From assembly GCA_023411215.1 (NCBI GenBank), contig JAEYOY010000061.1, forward strand, positions 1 through 59,424: 59,424 bases of DNA, in the 5' to 3' direction. The notes under the pieces are model-generated. The model saw only the letters and a list, made by a program, of their open reading frames with translations. It did no database searches and was not told the origin of the DNA. Origin of the DNA: Bacillota bacterium. GTDB taxonomy: Bacteria > Bacillota > Clostridia > Lachnospirales > Lachnospiraceae. Each line of letters begins with the position of its first letter. Within the stretch, counting starts at the first letter, position 1. The translations under genes were made by a program, and so were the position numbers. Positions 24,589-34,500 of this stretch are shown here, in pieces.

Positions 24589-25371
24589 TCAGCCTCCTAC
24601 TCCCTGGTACCCGCGTACCATGGATCGATATAGTAATATTCCCAATGTCATGAACAGTACACAGGGAAGAATCGCATAGAACATGACATAACCTCCCCGC
24701 CCTAGCAGCGCTGCTGCCGGAAAGAAACCAATCATAGCCACGGGAATAACATAGGAGGATATAATTAATACCGTCTTCGGGAAGATACTCTGCGGATATT
24801 TTCCAAAGCTTCGCAAACTGTCAAATATCTCTGGGATTCGGGAATTCCCCACCCATTTGAAGGAGGTTGCTGCCATAATCAGCGATATTCCAAGCATAAC
24901 CATCATTCCCACCACGAACATGGCCATAAACTGTAACCACATAATTAAAGTAGGTACTGTAAGGCTGGCAAGTGAAATGATGAAAATCGTTATTCCTCCG
25001 AGCAGAAGTCCAATTCCATCGATGGAAAAGGTCTTTGCCATCAATAAAAACATGGTATCGACCGGCATTAATAGAACCATCTCAAAATTACCCTCTCTGA
25101 CGGCGAGCATGGTCGCCCACATAATTCCGTGAAAGGACATATCCGCAATCGCCATGGATATGGTAAATACCGATTGGATTAGCAGCACCTCATAGATCGT
25201 CCAGCCTTCAAAGCCTGCACCTGCTCCATAGATCAAGATAGTAACCAGTGGAAATAAGATATCTCCCAGCAGCATGATTACTGAATTTAGGAAGAAGTTC
25301 AATCGGTAGGTCGAAGTGGTAGCAAAAGCCACCTTAATACATTCCCGGTAAATCAAAAGATAACGTTTCAT
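24589..25371 (-). CDS. ABC-2 family permease (first of a heteromeric pair)
   Basis: A 260-residue membrane protein with six hydrophobic segments of the ABC2_membrane_6 type (COG3694 group). The N-terminus (YRECIKVAFATTSTYRLNFF) is the short amphipathic helix that precedes the first membrane segment. It ends two bases before the ATPase start. With the permease at 25482-26300 it would form a heterodimeric exporter channel. Substrate unknown. Confidence 0.85.
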   Translation of the reverse strand: MKRYLLIYRECIKVAFATTSTYRLNFFLNSVIMLLGDILFPLVTILIYGAGAGFEGWTIYEVLLIQSVFTISMAIADMSFHGIMWATMLAVREGNFEMVLLMPVDTMFLLMAKTFSIDGIGLLLGGITIFIISLASLTVPTLIMWLQFMAMFVVGMMVMLGISLIMAATSFKWVGNSRIPEIFDSLRSFGKYPQSIFPKTVLIISSYVIPVAMIGFFPAAALLGRGGYVMFYAILPCVLFMTLGILLYRSMVRGYQGVGG

Positions 25372-25481
25372 TCATTCCTCCATAAAGAGTTAAGCTTGTG
25401 CTTACTCTTTGAATTAGTTTGTGCCGAGGAAGTCGCAGGCACAAACTTCTAAGTGTGAATTATGCTTTTCAATAATTCACA

Positions 25482-26300
25482 CTATGCTCCTACCCCGCTA
25501 AAATGTCGCATGGATGCCAGGTAAATCAGTTCACTTAAGCCAATTACGATGGCCACCGCAACCCCTTGAAGCCCAACTATCATCGGGATACTCATCGTTA
25601 TCCCTCCCAACTGAAAGCTTCCGGTAAATACCATTGCCGGAACATAGGACATGTAAGGAAAGGGTAGGAAGAACAGAAATCGCTGCATCTCTTCGGGGAA
25701 AAACACCAGAGGAATATACATCCCGGAGAAGACCCCCGCTAATAGATCAAATACTCTGCGGATTCCTGAGGACTGTACGAACCAGAAAGCAGTCATTCCA
25801 AGAATATAATGAACATAAAAGTTCATGAAAAAGGCTAAGGCTACTGACAGCAACATCCATCCTAAGTGTTTCGGAACCATATTGACTCCAAAAAGTAGCG
25901 TAAATATGATATAGCAGGGTACAAATTCAAACACAAGTCCTAGAAAACGATGCCCTACCTTCTGGGAAAAGGCAAAAAAACGGTGATCGATCGGTCTCAT
26001 GGCAAAGGTAAGGAATTTACCGGTACGGATCAGCATTTGCAGATTCCAATCTGCAAAATCCATGGTAAGATAACCAATTAAAGTAGAGGCACCAAAATAA
26101 GTGACCATCTGAGTCAGACTCATACCGTTTAGCTCAGATTTACCACCATAAGCCGCCGTCCAGATAAAGTATTGTACGATAAAGTATACAGGTCCCACAA
26201 AAATGGAGACCATAGAATGAGTGCGGTAGGCACTCCATTCCTTATAGGTGACCAGTGCTACCGCCCTCATGATATTGAATTGACGTCGTATGTAATTCAA
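25482..26300 (-). CDS. ABC-2 family permease (second of a heteromeric pair)
   Basis: A 272-residue membrane protein of the COG4587 type with MRAVALVTYKEWSAYRTHSM at the N-terminus and six hydrophobic segments. The start is a TTG with GATAGGAGTTTATC before it; the ATG at residue 11 is an alternative. It follows the serine-hydrolase gene by only 17 nt. A 110-nt gap with no gene separates it from the next permease. Confidence 0.85.
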   Translation of the reverse strand: MNYIRRQFNIMRAVALVTYKEWSAYRTHSMVSIFVGPVYFIVQYFIWTAAYGGKSELNGMSLTQMVTYFGASTLIGYLTMDFADWNLQMLIRTGKFLTFAMRPIDHRFFAFSQKVGHRFLGLVFEFVPCYIIFTLLFGVNMVPKHLGWMLLSVALAFFMNFYVHYILGMTAFWFVQSSGIRRVFDLLAGVFSGMYIPLVFFPEEMQRFLFFLPFPYMSYVPAMVFTGSFQLGGITMSIPMIVGLQGVAVAIVIGLSELIYLASMRHFSGVGA

Positions 26301-26317
26301 GATAAACTCCTATCCGC

Positions 26318-27484
26318 TTATATAATTCCTGACCACATCACCGCGGCCGCATTATATAGAGGCTCCGGGCACCAAACATCATTGATGAAGGGGATAAACC
26401 AGGCGGCAACCATCTTCTCTGTAGGGTCGATGATCAGGCAACATCCACCTGCACCCTCATGGAAAAAGGTTCCCTGCGTATAGATACTCGCATCGTTACA
26501 GCGCATATCCGGTCCAAGGCCATATTGACGATAAGGTCCACCTGCATTCCAACAGTAATCCTTGACATGGGGCTGCGTATAAAGAGTCGTCATCTTTTCA
26601 ATGGCTTTTCTTCCAAGAATACGATTTCCGTCGATGTACCCGCCTTGCTGAAGCATGATTCCGAAACGGCAAAGATCATAAGCGGTCGAATAGAGGCCAC
26701 CACCGGTACCAGGTATCTTCTCCCACACCATTCCCGCTTCCTCATCCTGATAGGTTCCAGCTAATATTTCCTTCACTATCTTTTCCCGGCGTTCGTTTTG
26801 GAGGTTCGTCCGAGCTACCACTTCCTTCTTACGGAAATCAAAACCGGTATCTTGGAGTCCACAGGGCTTAACAATATGGTTCATGATATAATCATTGGCG
26901 AATTCTCCGCTCACTCTAGAGATAATTTCACCTAGGATTACATACCCAAAGCTGCAATAAGCCCATTCCTCCCCGGGATTCTTACGCATACCGGTGTATA
27001 ATGCAGCGGCTATCCAGTTCTTACCCTTATCTTCATCAATAAATTCCCATTGACTTATGTGATATTTGTTTTCAAAACAACCGCCATCCGGGTGCATACC
27101 AGAGGTATGGGATAAAAGATGGGCAACCGTTATTTCATTATAAGGCTTAAAGGAGAATTCCTCGATGATCTCTCCAACCTTTTGATTCACACGAAGCTTT
27201 CCGTCCTCAACTAACTGCCAGATAGCTACTGCGGTAAACAGTTTTGTAATCGAAGCGATTTTCTGTATTGTATCCGGCTGTAATTCTCTTGTATCCTCTT
27301 CGCGGTAGGACAGCTTTCCGACCGCATTATTTGCAAATACCTTGCCATCCCTCGCCAGACAATAATTTGCGGACAATATCTTCTTCTTTTCAATCAAATC
27401 CTCAAAAAAGTGAGTTAAGGTCTCCAAACGCTGCGGGTCATACCCTACATCCATTGATGAATACTTGGTTTCAAAACCTACCAT
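26318..27484 (-). CDS. serine hydrolase, class C beta-lactamase/S12 family
   Basis: I place the start at the ATG at 27484, preceded by GGGAGGAGTAT, giving 388 residues; an upstream in-frame ATG (27508) has no site. The S12 nucleophile motif is SITK (Ser78, Lys81) in QKIASITKLFTAVAIWQL, and YCSFGYVILGEI provides the second motif Tyr. No signal peptide is visible, so it is cytoplasmic. Members act as esterases, D-aminopeptidases or tailoring enzymes more often than as beta-lactamases. It heads an operon with a heteromeric ABC-2 exporter, suggesting its product or substrate is what is exported. Confidence 0.83.
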   Translation of the reverse strand: MVGFETKYSSMDVGYDPQRLETLTHFFEDLIEKKKILSANYCLARDGKVFANNAVGKLSYREEDTRELQPDTIQKIASITKLFTAVAIWQLVEDGKLRVNQKVGEIIEEFSFKPYNEITVAHLLSHTSGMHPDGGCFENKYHISQWEFIDEDKGKNWIAAALYTGMRKNPGEEWAYCSFGYVILGEIISRVSGEFANDYIMNHIVKPCGLQDTGFDFRKKEVVARTNLQNERREKIVKEILAGTYQDEEAGMVWEKIPGTGGGLYSTAYDLCRFGIMLQQGGYIDGNRILGRKAIEKMTTLYTQPHVKDYCWNAGGPYRQYGLGPDMRCNDASIYTQGTFFHEGAGGCCLIIDPTEKMVAAWFIPFINDVWCPEPLYNAAAVMWSGII

Positions 27485-27587
27485 ATACTCCTCCCATCTG
27501 CCTCTCATGGCATAAACACATTATTAAGTTACGAAGTTGATCCCGAACAAATATTTATACAAATAATTCCATTTAATGTGTTCAGTT

Positions 27588-27616
27588 ATTATACAATATA
27601 AGGATGTAAATGTAAA
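27588..27616 (-). promoter_or_regulatory. candidate sigma-A promoter of the serine hydrolase/ABC-2 operon
   Basis: Minus-strand TTTACA (27611-27616), 17-bp spacer and consensus TATAAT (27588-27593), about 100 bp upstream of the chosen start. The rest of the 27485-27787 gap holds no gene. Confidence 0.6.
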
Positions 27617-27787
27617 TATAATACTGATGATTTGTAATGTTTAAACTGTAATAATATCTATGACCCATCCCATTCTCGCAACTTATCCATACAAAGACCT
27701 TTCAGGTGTGAGTTCATATACGTAAGTAACCCAAAACCAAGGAGATGATCTCCACGAATTTATTTGATGAAGTTTTCCGAGTTCACA

Positions 27788-28687
27788 TCAGCTATTTATC
27801 TCGTTGAAAGTTTGTTTCAGAAGTTCATAAATCATCATATACCGCGCATGAAAAAAGCTATCCTTTAACAAAACAAAGTTAAATTCTCGCTGTTCAGAAA
27901 AACCTGGTATATTAATAACCGAAAGATTTCCGTCTTTTATTTCCTTTTTCCCTGCCACTTCAAACAGAAATGTAATACCCAATCCATTGGAAACCATTTT
28001 CTTTATGGCAGCCATATTTCCTATTTCAATCGTTCTTTCAAATGCGTTGAGCGAATAGTTGTTTTTCTGCAATATGTTTTCAAAGATTTCACGCGTGCCC
28101 GATCCTCGTTCTCGCAAAATCAGACGACTTTTTGTAATCTCCTGAAAACCCACTTCCACATTTGCAAATTCCGATTTCGGTGAACACACAGGAATAAACT
28201 TTTCAAGGCTAAAAAGTGTGGAGTCGTATTCTGATTTATCAAACAGCCCTTCCACAACGATAAAGTCCAACTCACCGTTATTCAGCCGTTCAAGAAGAAC
28301 CTGTGTATTCGCAACAGACATATGGATTTTCATTTCCGGATACCTTGTAAGCAAGCGGGAGAGAATCTCCGGCATAACATATTCTCCGATCGACAAGGTC
28401 GCTCCGAAGGAAAACTGCATTGTGTCTGCTTGGACGGAACGAATGTTTTCTTTAAAATGCTTAGAATCTGAAAAAACAGTCATGGCAAACTCTTTTAAAA
28501 GCTCTCCTTGGTGTGTAAGTCTTATGTTTCTGTTGACTATATCAAATAGCTTGCATTCGTAGAATTCTTCAAGATATTTAATATGCTGCGATACTGCAGG
28601 CTGCGTAATATGTAAAAGCTCCGCTGCTTTCGTAAAACTGTTACAAGAACATAGCGTAAGAAATGTTTGGTGTCTGAAATCAAGCAT
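27788..28687 (-). CDS. LysR-family transcriptional regulator
   Basis: A 299-residue regulator. The start is the ATG at 28687, which has GGAG six bases ahead; an earlier ATG (28699) overlaps that site. The N-terminal winged helix reads FLTLCSCNSFTKAAELLHIT then QPAVSQHIKYLEE; the C-terminal two-lobed effector domain follows. It belongs with CysB/CbbR-like regulators (YeiE type) that commonly sit divergent from a YeiH-family exporter, exactly as here, and would control it together with its own gene. Confidence 0.92.
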   Translation of the reverse strand: MLDFRHQTFLTLCSCNSFTKAAELLHITQPAVSQHIKYLEEFYECKLFDIVNRNIRLTHQGELLKEFAMTVFSDSKHFKENIRSVQADTMQFSFGATLSIGEYVMPEILSRLLTRYPEMKIHMSVANTQVLLERLNNGELDFIVVEGLFDKSEYDSTLFSLEKFIPVCSPKSEFANVEVGFQEITKSRLILRERGSGTREIFENILQKNNYSLNAFERTIEIGNMAAIKKMVSNGLGITFLFEVAGKKEIKDGNLSVINIPGFSEQREFNFVLLKDSFFHARYMMIYELLKQTFNEINS

Positions 28688-28712
28688 CTTGTTCTCCATA
28701 TTATAAATTTAT

Positions 28713-28738
28713 ATTATACGATCATAAGAAAGTATAAT
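28713..28738. promoter_or_regulatory. candidate LysR operator
   Basis: ATTATAC (28713-28719) and GTATAAT (28732-28738) form a perfect 7-bp inverted repeat around 12 bp in the space between the divergent LysR and YeiH genes. Size and spacing suit a LysR dimer site. Confidence 0.5.
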
Positions 28739-28813
28739 TTAATTTTATCAAATATATGTGCTAGAATCAATGCCAGATAATATTTCAAGTGAAACGAAAG
28801 GAATGAACTTAAG

Positions 28814-29824
28814 ATGAGTCATATTAAAAAGTACTTATTTGGTATTATACTATCTGGTGGGATAGCCGGGATCGCTTATATGATCAGTTTTATTCTCCCT
28901 GCTGGTATTCTTGGAGGAACACTAGTTGCACTGATTCTGGGAATGCTGCTGAATCCACTGCTTTGCCACTATGAAGTTTTTGATCCGGGTATCAACTGGA
29001 CTTCTAAGAAAATTTTGCGTGCAGGAATTATTCTTGCAGGAATCACACTAAGCTTTCCACAGGTAATCAAAGCCGGCAAGTATGCACTGATACTCATGGC
29101 GTTCACCCTTGTGACTTCCTTTGGGGTGGGATATGTATGTATGAAAGTTTTCAAAATAAACTGGAAGCTAGCTAGCCTACTTTCCGTTAGCACCGCTATT
29201 TGCGGAGGAACCGCTGTTGCGACATTGGGCCCCACCATCCGGGCAAAGAACCGGGATATCGCTTACGCAATCTCAGCTACTTTTGTGTTTGACATCATAA
29301 CCGTAATTGCCTTTCCTTGGATTGGTCGTCTTTTGGGCCTTGGTGATACCGGATACGGACTCTGGATCGGTACTGCGGTTAATGATACATCCTCGGTTGT
29401 TGCGGCAGGATATGCATTTTCCGATGCTGCAGGTTCGCTTGCAACAATCGTTAAGCTTACAAGAACACTTTTTATTGTACCGATTGTGCTTGTCTTTTCG
29501 TGGATATATGCCAAAAAAGAAACACCCTCGCAAACAGCTTCCAAAGTGAGTATACGCAAAATATTCCCTTGGTTTATTCTTGGCTTCCTCGCTGTTGTCG
29601 GCATAAGAAGCACAGGATTAGTACCAGATAATATTGTCTCTGGATTGTCTTTCCTGTCAAAATTCTTTTTATCAATGGCATTGGCTGCGATCGGACTTAA
29701 AACCAGCCTTAAAGAAATCGCGGGCGTTGGTATAAAACCAATGATAGCAGGGATTATCATCGATACTTCAGTCGTTTTTGTATCCTTATTTGCTCAAGCA
29801 GGGATACTGCACTATATAAAATAA
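28814..29824 (+). CDS. YeiH/UPF0324-family putative sulfate (sulfite) exporter
   Basis: A 336-residue membrane protein with about ten hydrophobic segments. GGTLVALILGMLLNP, AGIILAGITLSFPQV and the conserved SVSTAICGGTAVATLGP are hallmarks of the YeiH family (Cons_hypoth698). The family is thought to export sulfite/sulfonate-derived anions or handle taurine-metabolism products, though direct proof is sparse. It is divergent from a LysR gene and ends with a clear terminator. ACGAAAGGAATGAAC precedes the ATG. Confidence 0.9.
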   Translation: MSHIKKYLFGIILSGGIAGIAYMISFILPAGILGGTLVALILGMLLNPLLCHYEVFDPGINWTSKKILRAGIILAGITLSFPQVIKAGKYALILMAFTLVTSFGVGYVCMKVFKINWKLASLLSVSTAICGGTAVATLGPTIRAKNRDIAYAISATFVFDIITVIAFPWIGRLLGLGDTGYGLWIGTAVNDTSSVVAAGYAFSDAAGSLATIVKLTRTLFIVPIVLVFSWIYAKKETPSQTASKVSIRKIFPWFILGFLAVVGIRSTGLVPDNIVSGLSFLSKFFLSMALAAIGLKTSLKEIAGVGIKPMIAGIIIDTSVVFVSLFAQAGILHYIK

Positions 29825-29895
29825 AAGCCTCCTGCATCAAAACTGCGTTTGCTTATATCCAATTGAATTATTTATCTATAGTACAACACATAAAG

Positions 29896-29940
29896 AAAGA
29901 CTGCGCTGAAGGTTTTATCCTTCGGTGCAGTCTTTACTTT
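29896..29940 (+). terminator. terminator of the YeiH gene
   Basis: AAAGACTGC-GCTGAAGG (29896-29912) pairs with CCTTC-GGTGCAGTCTTT (29919-29935), followed by ACTTTTC. Confidence 0.85.
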
Positions 29941-30097
29941 TCTGTAATAACGATTTCCTTAATTAAACCTTACAATATTCTTAAATTGGTGAATTTCTTA
30001 CCCAATTATGGTAAAGTATGCTCAAAGAGATTGTAAATTATTGGTTTTCCATAATCTCTGCTACTGACTACCATAGTTAAAATTAGGAGGAATAGAA

Positions 30098-31408
30098 ATG
30101 AAGAGAAAAATATTGGCTTTACTAATGATATCCGCTATGTTCCTGATATCCTGCAGCAAGGATACTCGATTAACGCCACAGCCGACTATGAATGAGGCCG
30201 ATTATGCAGCTTACGATTACAGTGATCATACAGATCCCAGGGAATACCTCTATACGACTTTGTTTACGGACACTTCAAAGATCAAAAACGGCAAGCCGGT
30301 AATAGCCCAGAAGGAGGTAAATGCCAGTTGGTCCTGGATAAGGTTTATGGGGTTTGATGTTAAAGATGAAGTATTTGGTTATGATGTGAGAAGCTGTGAT
30401 ATCTCTAAGGAAGACTTGAGTGTGGTAAAAGATGTGAATGATCTGAGTTTTGATTCTAATACGACCTGGCCAGAGATACTACCAGAAGGCTTTGATCCAG
30501 AAGAGCTACTGGAGTATAACAAAAATCCTGGGCTGGGGATTCGGTCCTTGCATCAAAAAGGAATTACCGGGAAAGGGGTAAGCATCGCAATTATCGACCA
30601 GGCACTCCTGCTTGATCATGAACAATATGAGGGGAATATTAAACTCTATGAGCGGATACACTGTGCTGATGGAACCGCACAAATGCATGGTCCCGGTGTC
30701 ACAAGCATTGCAGTTGGGAAGGATATCGGCGTCGCCCCAAAAGCGAAGATATACTATATTGCATCGACCTTTGGGCATTTCACTGAAAAAAGCTATGAAT
30801 TCGATGCCTCAATCATGGCAGATGCCATCCTTCGGATCCTGGAGATTAACAAAAAGCTTGCCAAAGATGATAAGATAAGAGTCATCTCTATCTCGAAAGG
30901 GTATAGCATCCAAGACAAAGGCTATGATGAACTCCAGGCTGCTATCAAGAAAGCTGACGACGAAAATATATTTGTTCTTACGACCTCAACCAATGAGTAT
31001 TATAAGGATTTCATGCTCTTTGGAATGGACCGGGATTATGAAAAAGATCCGGAAGATATACGTTCTTATGAGCCGGTCTCCTGGATCGCTAAGAACTTCT
31101 ATAGCAATCCAGATCTATATCAGGATTTTTTACTTTTCCCCATCGGCTCTAGGACAATTGCAGGTTGTACGAACACAGATGATTATGCCCTTTCACATAA
31201 TGGCGGACTAAGCTGGAGCGTTCCCTGGTGCGCAGGTTTATATGCGTTATGCTGTCAGGTGAAACCGGATGTCACACCACAGGAATTCATCGAGGCTGCT
31301 TATTCCACGGCAGTGACAACCGATATCGAATATCTTGGTAAGACCTATTCCTTTGGAAAAATCATCAATCCAAAAGGACTTCTTGATCAAATTCAAAGCA
31401 ATAACTAA
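30098..31408 (+). CDS. subtilase (S8)-like lipoprotein with divergent serine motif
   Basis: A 436-residue exported protein: signal MKRKILALLMISAMFL and lipobox ISCS (Cys19). The subtilisin catalytic residues can be placed: Asp167 in GVSIAIIDQAL, His197 in QMHGPGVTSIAVG, oxyanion Asn299 in TTSTNEYY, and Ser372 in GGLSWSVPWCAG, which aligns with GTSMAAPHVAG but is heavily altered. A 140-residue N-terminal region has no recognisable domain. It may be an active membrane-anchored protease with narrow specificity, or a degenerate one. It stands alone on the plus strand between two terminators; AATTAGGAGGAATAGAA precedes the ATG. Confidence 0.8.
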   Translation: MKRKILALLMISAMFLISCSKDTRLTPQPTMNEADYAAYDYSDHTDPREYLYTTLFTDTSKIKNGKPVIAQKEVNASWSWIRFMGFDVKDEVFGYDVRSCDISKEDLSVVKDVNDLSFDSNTTWPEILPEGFDPEELLEYNKNPGLGIRSLHQKGITGKGVSIAIIDQALLLDHEQYEGNIKLYERIHCADGTAQMHGPGVTSIAVGKDIGVAPKAKIYYIASTFGHFTEKSYEFDASIMADAILRILEINKKLAKDDKIRVISISKGYSIQDKGYDELQAAIKKADDENIFVLTTSTNEYYKDFMLFGMDRDYEKDPEDIRSYEPVSWIAKNFYSNPDLYQDFLLFPIGSRTIAGCTNTDDYALSHNGGLSWSVPWCAGLYALCCQVKPDVTPQEFIEAAYSTAVTTDIEYLGKTYSFGKIINPKGLLDQIQSNN

Positions 31409-31468
31409 TAGGAAGCTTGAGAGAATAGCTGAGGAAGAGCATTTTCCAAAAGAAGAGAGATAACATTA

Positions 31469-31493
31469 GGGCGCACGGGAATACCGTGCGCCC
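31469..31493. terminator. bidirectional terminator between convergent genes
   Basis: GGGCGCACGG (31469-31478) and CCGTGCGCCC (31484-31493) form a GC-rich perfect 10-bp stem around GAATA, between the plus-strand subtilase stop and the minus-strand FtsX gene. Confidence 0.85.
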
Positions 31494-31510
31494 TATTAAG
31501 GATTCTATAT

Positions 31511-34500
31511 TTACTCAACACTCTTCAAAGCTTCCACCATGTTTATTTTCCTTAGAGTCTTATTGGTGATTTTATTTACTAATAACGTAAAAATCATCGT
31601 AAGTATTGCTGCCGCAAGATAAGCCACAGCAGATACGCGCACCTTGAAAGCAATATCTGCAATGCTGACATTTGCCAGAATTGCATAGGTGATGCCGTAA
31701 CCGGCGGGCATTCCTAATAAAATACCCATTAAGGTCAGGATCAGGGTTTCCTTATTTACATAGGAATTAACCTCTTGGGGTCTGAAACCCAGTACCTTTA
31801 TGGTGGCAAGCTCCCGTTCTCGTTCGCTGACATTGATATTAGAAAGGGTAAACAACACAGTCAATGCCAATACAGCGGACATCCCAATCAACAGATAGAC
31901 TATCATATCGATGATTTTCTTTACATCTCCAAAGGTATCGATTGTATCCTGGCTACTGTTGACAGAGAGGATTCTATGATCCTCACGTAGATTATCCAGC
32001 CATTCCTCTCCCTTAGAAGTTTCTGTTAGGTTTAGCAGTAAAGAGGTTCCTGCATAGTCCCCAAAAGCTGCCTGATAACAGCTTTCACTGAGATATACGA
32101 AATTACCGGCATTGTTCGCGGTTATGAAAGCTACCGGAAAGTCATATTCCAGATTATCTTCATTTTGCAGTGAGACAGAGTCCCCACTTTTCAACTTCAG
32201 TCGTTTTGCAGCATTTTGTGTTACTACAATCCCTTCTATCGGAAGCGTCTCTTTGCTGTTTGTTTTAATATCCTTCAGGTGGACATAAGAATCAAAATCT
32301 GCATCGTCCGGAATTACCAATACGGTGATATCTACCTTATCGCTGCTGCTAGCCAGCGCTAAGGTAGATATCTGCAATTGCAGCATTTCCTTAACTATTT
32401 CGGATTCCTTTAGTTCATCCGTAAGCTGATCCATTTCTTCTGTATTCAGGTTATCGGCTACCACGATTGCGTCATATACCGTAACATTACCGTATTGATC
32501 CGACATCACACCTCCTACCGTATCCCGGATTCCAAATCCAAAAACGATAAGCATCGTACAGCCTAAGATACCTACAATCGTCATAATTGCACGTTTTTTA
32601 TACCGGAATAAATTACGGAAGGTTACTTTTCTTAAGAACTTTAGACGTTTCCATATGAAAGGTATACGTTCCAGCAAAATTCTGCTTCCTTCCTTAGGCG
32701 CTTTCGGTCGCATCAGCTCTGCCGGACGTTTGTGCAGCATTTCAGCACAGGCAAAAATCGTTGCCCCCATAATCCCTAGGAGAAACATGCCGAATCCTCC
32801 CAGTCCATAGACAGGATAGAAGGAATATTGAAAGGTTGGTAATACATACATGGTCTGCACAATGATCCATATTACCTTTGGAAGCACATAAAAACCAATC
32901 CCAATACCAAGGATACCGCCAGTTACACATGCTAATATTGCATATAGAATATATTTCAGACTGATAAGGAGTTTTGTATATCCAATTGACTTATAGGTGC
33001 CGATTAAGGTACGATCCTCTTCTACCATTCGAGTCATGGTTGTCAGGCTGATAAGGATTGCAACCAAAAAGAAAATAAACGGGAATGCCTTAGTGACCGC
33101 TTGAATAAAGCTGATATCATTGTTAATTCCATCAAAGCTGTCATTCTCACTACGATCCCAGACATACCATTTGGCCATACTGATACCCTCAATATCTTCC
33201 TTGGCATCACTCAGCTTTTGTTTTGCTGTTGCAATAGTATCCTCATACTCTGATTTATTCTGATCTAGCTCCTCCTGTCCCTCTGTGAGGTCGGCGGCAG
33301 CCTCCTTAAGCTTCTGTTTACCCTCCTCAAGCTTTTGCATACCCTCCAAAAGCTCGGTCTGTTTATCAGCAAATTGACTAGCAGCTTCCTCTCTGTTCTT
33401 ATCAAGCTCTTTCTGTCCGTTAAGCAGCGCGCTTTTCCCTTCTTCTATTTGCTTACGGGCATCCGAGATCTGCTTCATTGCATCTGTTTTTTGTGCTGTC
33501 AGTACTGCTGCATTTTCATCCAACATGTTCTGGCTGTAGCTCAAAGTACCATAGGTAACCGCAAGGGTAGAGAAGTCCTTCGTCTGCTCTTCGCTTAGAG
33601 GATATCCGCCGGTAGCAAAGCACACCGCAAGCGCCTGTGTATCTGATTGTAATTGAATCATTGCTGCATTATAGGTATCTGTTAACTCCCCAGTTGGTGT
33701 ATCACCCTGTTTGACTGCCAATAAATAAGGAGCAGCGCTGATTCCGTCCAATATCATATCCGCCCATATCTTCTTCGCCGCTTCACTTCTCCAAATCTTT
33801 TGTGCTTCTATTGAAAGATCCGCAACCGCATCGGTCAACTGCGCTTCAGCCTCTGATTTCTGTTCCTTCAAATCACTCTGGCTGTTGTTAAGCTGCTGTT
33901 CATGGGCAGCAAACTTTTCTAATGCATCGGCTTCCTGACGGTTCAGCTTCTCTTCACCGGCTTCTAGCTCTGCCGACTTGGCATCAATCTCCTTTTGCGC
34001 TGCGTCAAGCTTGTCCTTCGTGGATTTCTTTGCATCATTTAATGCCAGTTGTCCATCCGTCAGCTTAGCCTGATTAGCCTGCAGTTCTGCCATACCATCT
34101 TTATAGCTATTCCAACCATCATCAATTTTTGCTTGAGCATCTGAGAATTCCTGCTCTGCCTCAGTCATTTTATCTGACAACTCTTGCTCTGCCTCAGAAA
34201 GTTTCGACCTGGCATCGCCCATAACCTTCTCATATCTGGCTTGCTCCCGCTCATTCTGTATCGTATCCTCGATTGTAGCTATCCTGTCTTCCACAAGGGT
34301 CTCATACTCTTCTGAATAGCAATCCATATCTCTTGTACCTTCAAGTGTAAGATATATCGCAGTATAGACGTCACTCTTAATGCAATCCGTCGTGACATAC
34401 ATCATATAGTCCGTGCTGCTTGATGACATGGATATCGCTGCAATACTTCCCTCTGTATTAGAAACGTTCAGAGGGCTGAGTATAATAGCTGTAATTTCAT

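Noticed and set aside
26318..27484. Calling the S12 protein a true beta-lactamase
   Set aside because: No signal peptide, the second motif is Tyr-Cys-Ser instead of Tyr-x-Asn, and no clear KTG box; a general serine hydrolase is safer.
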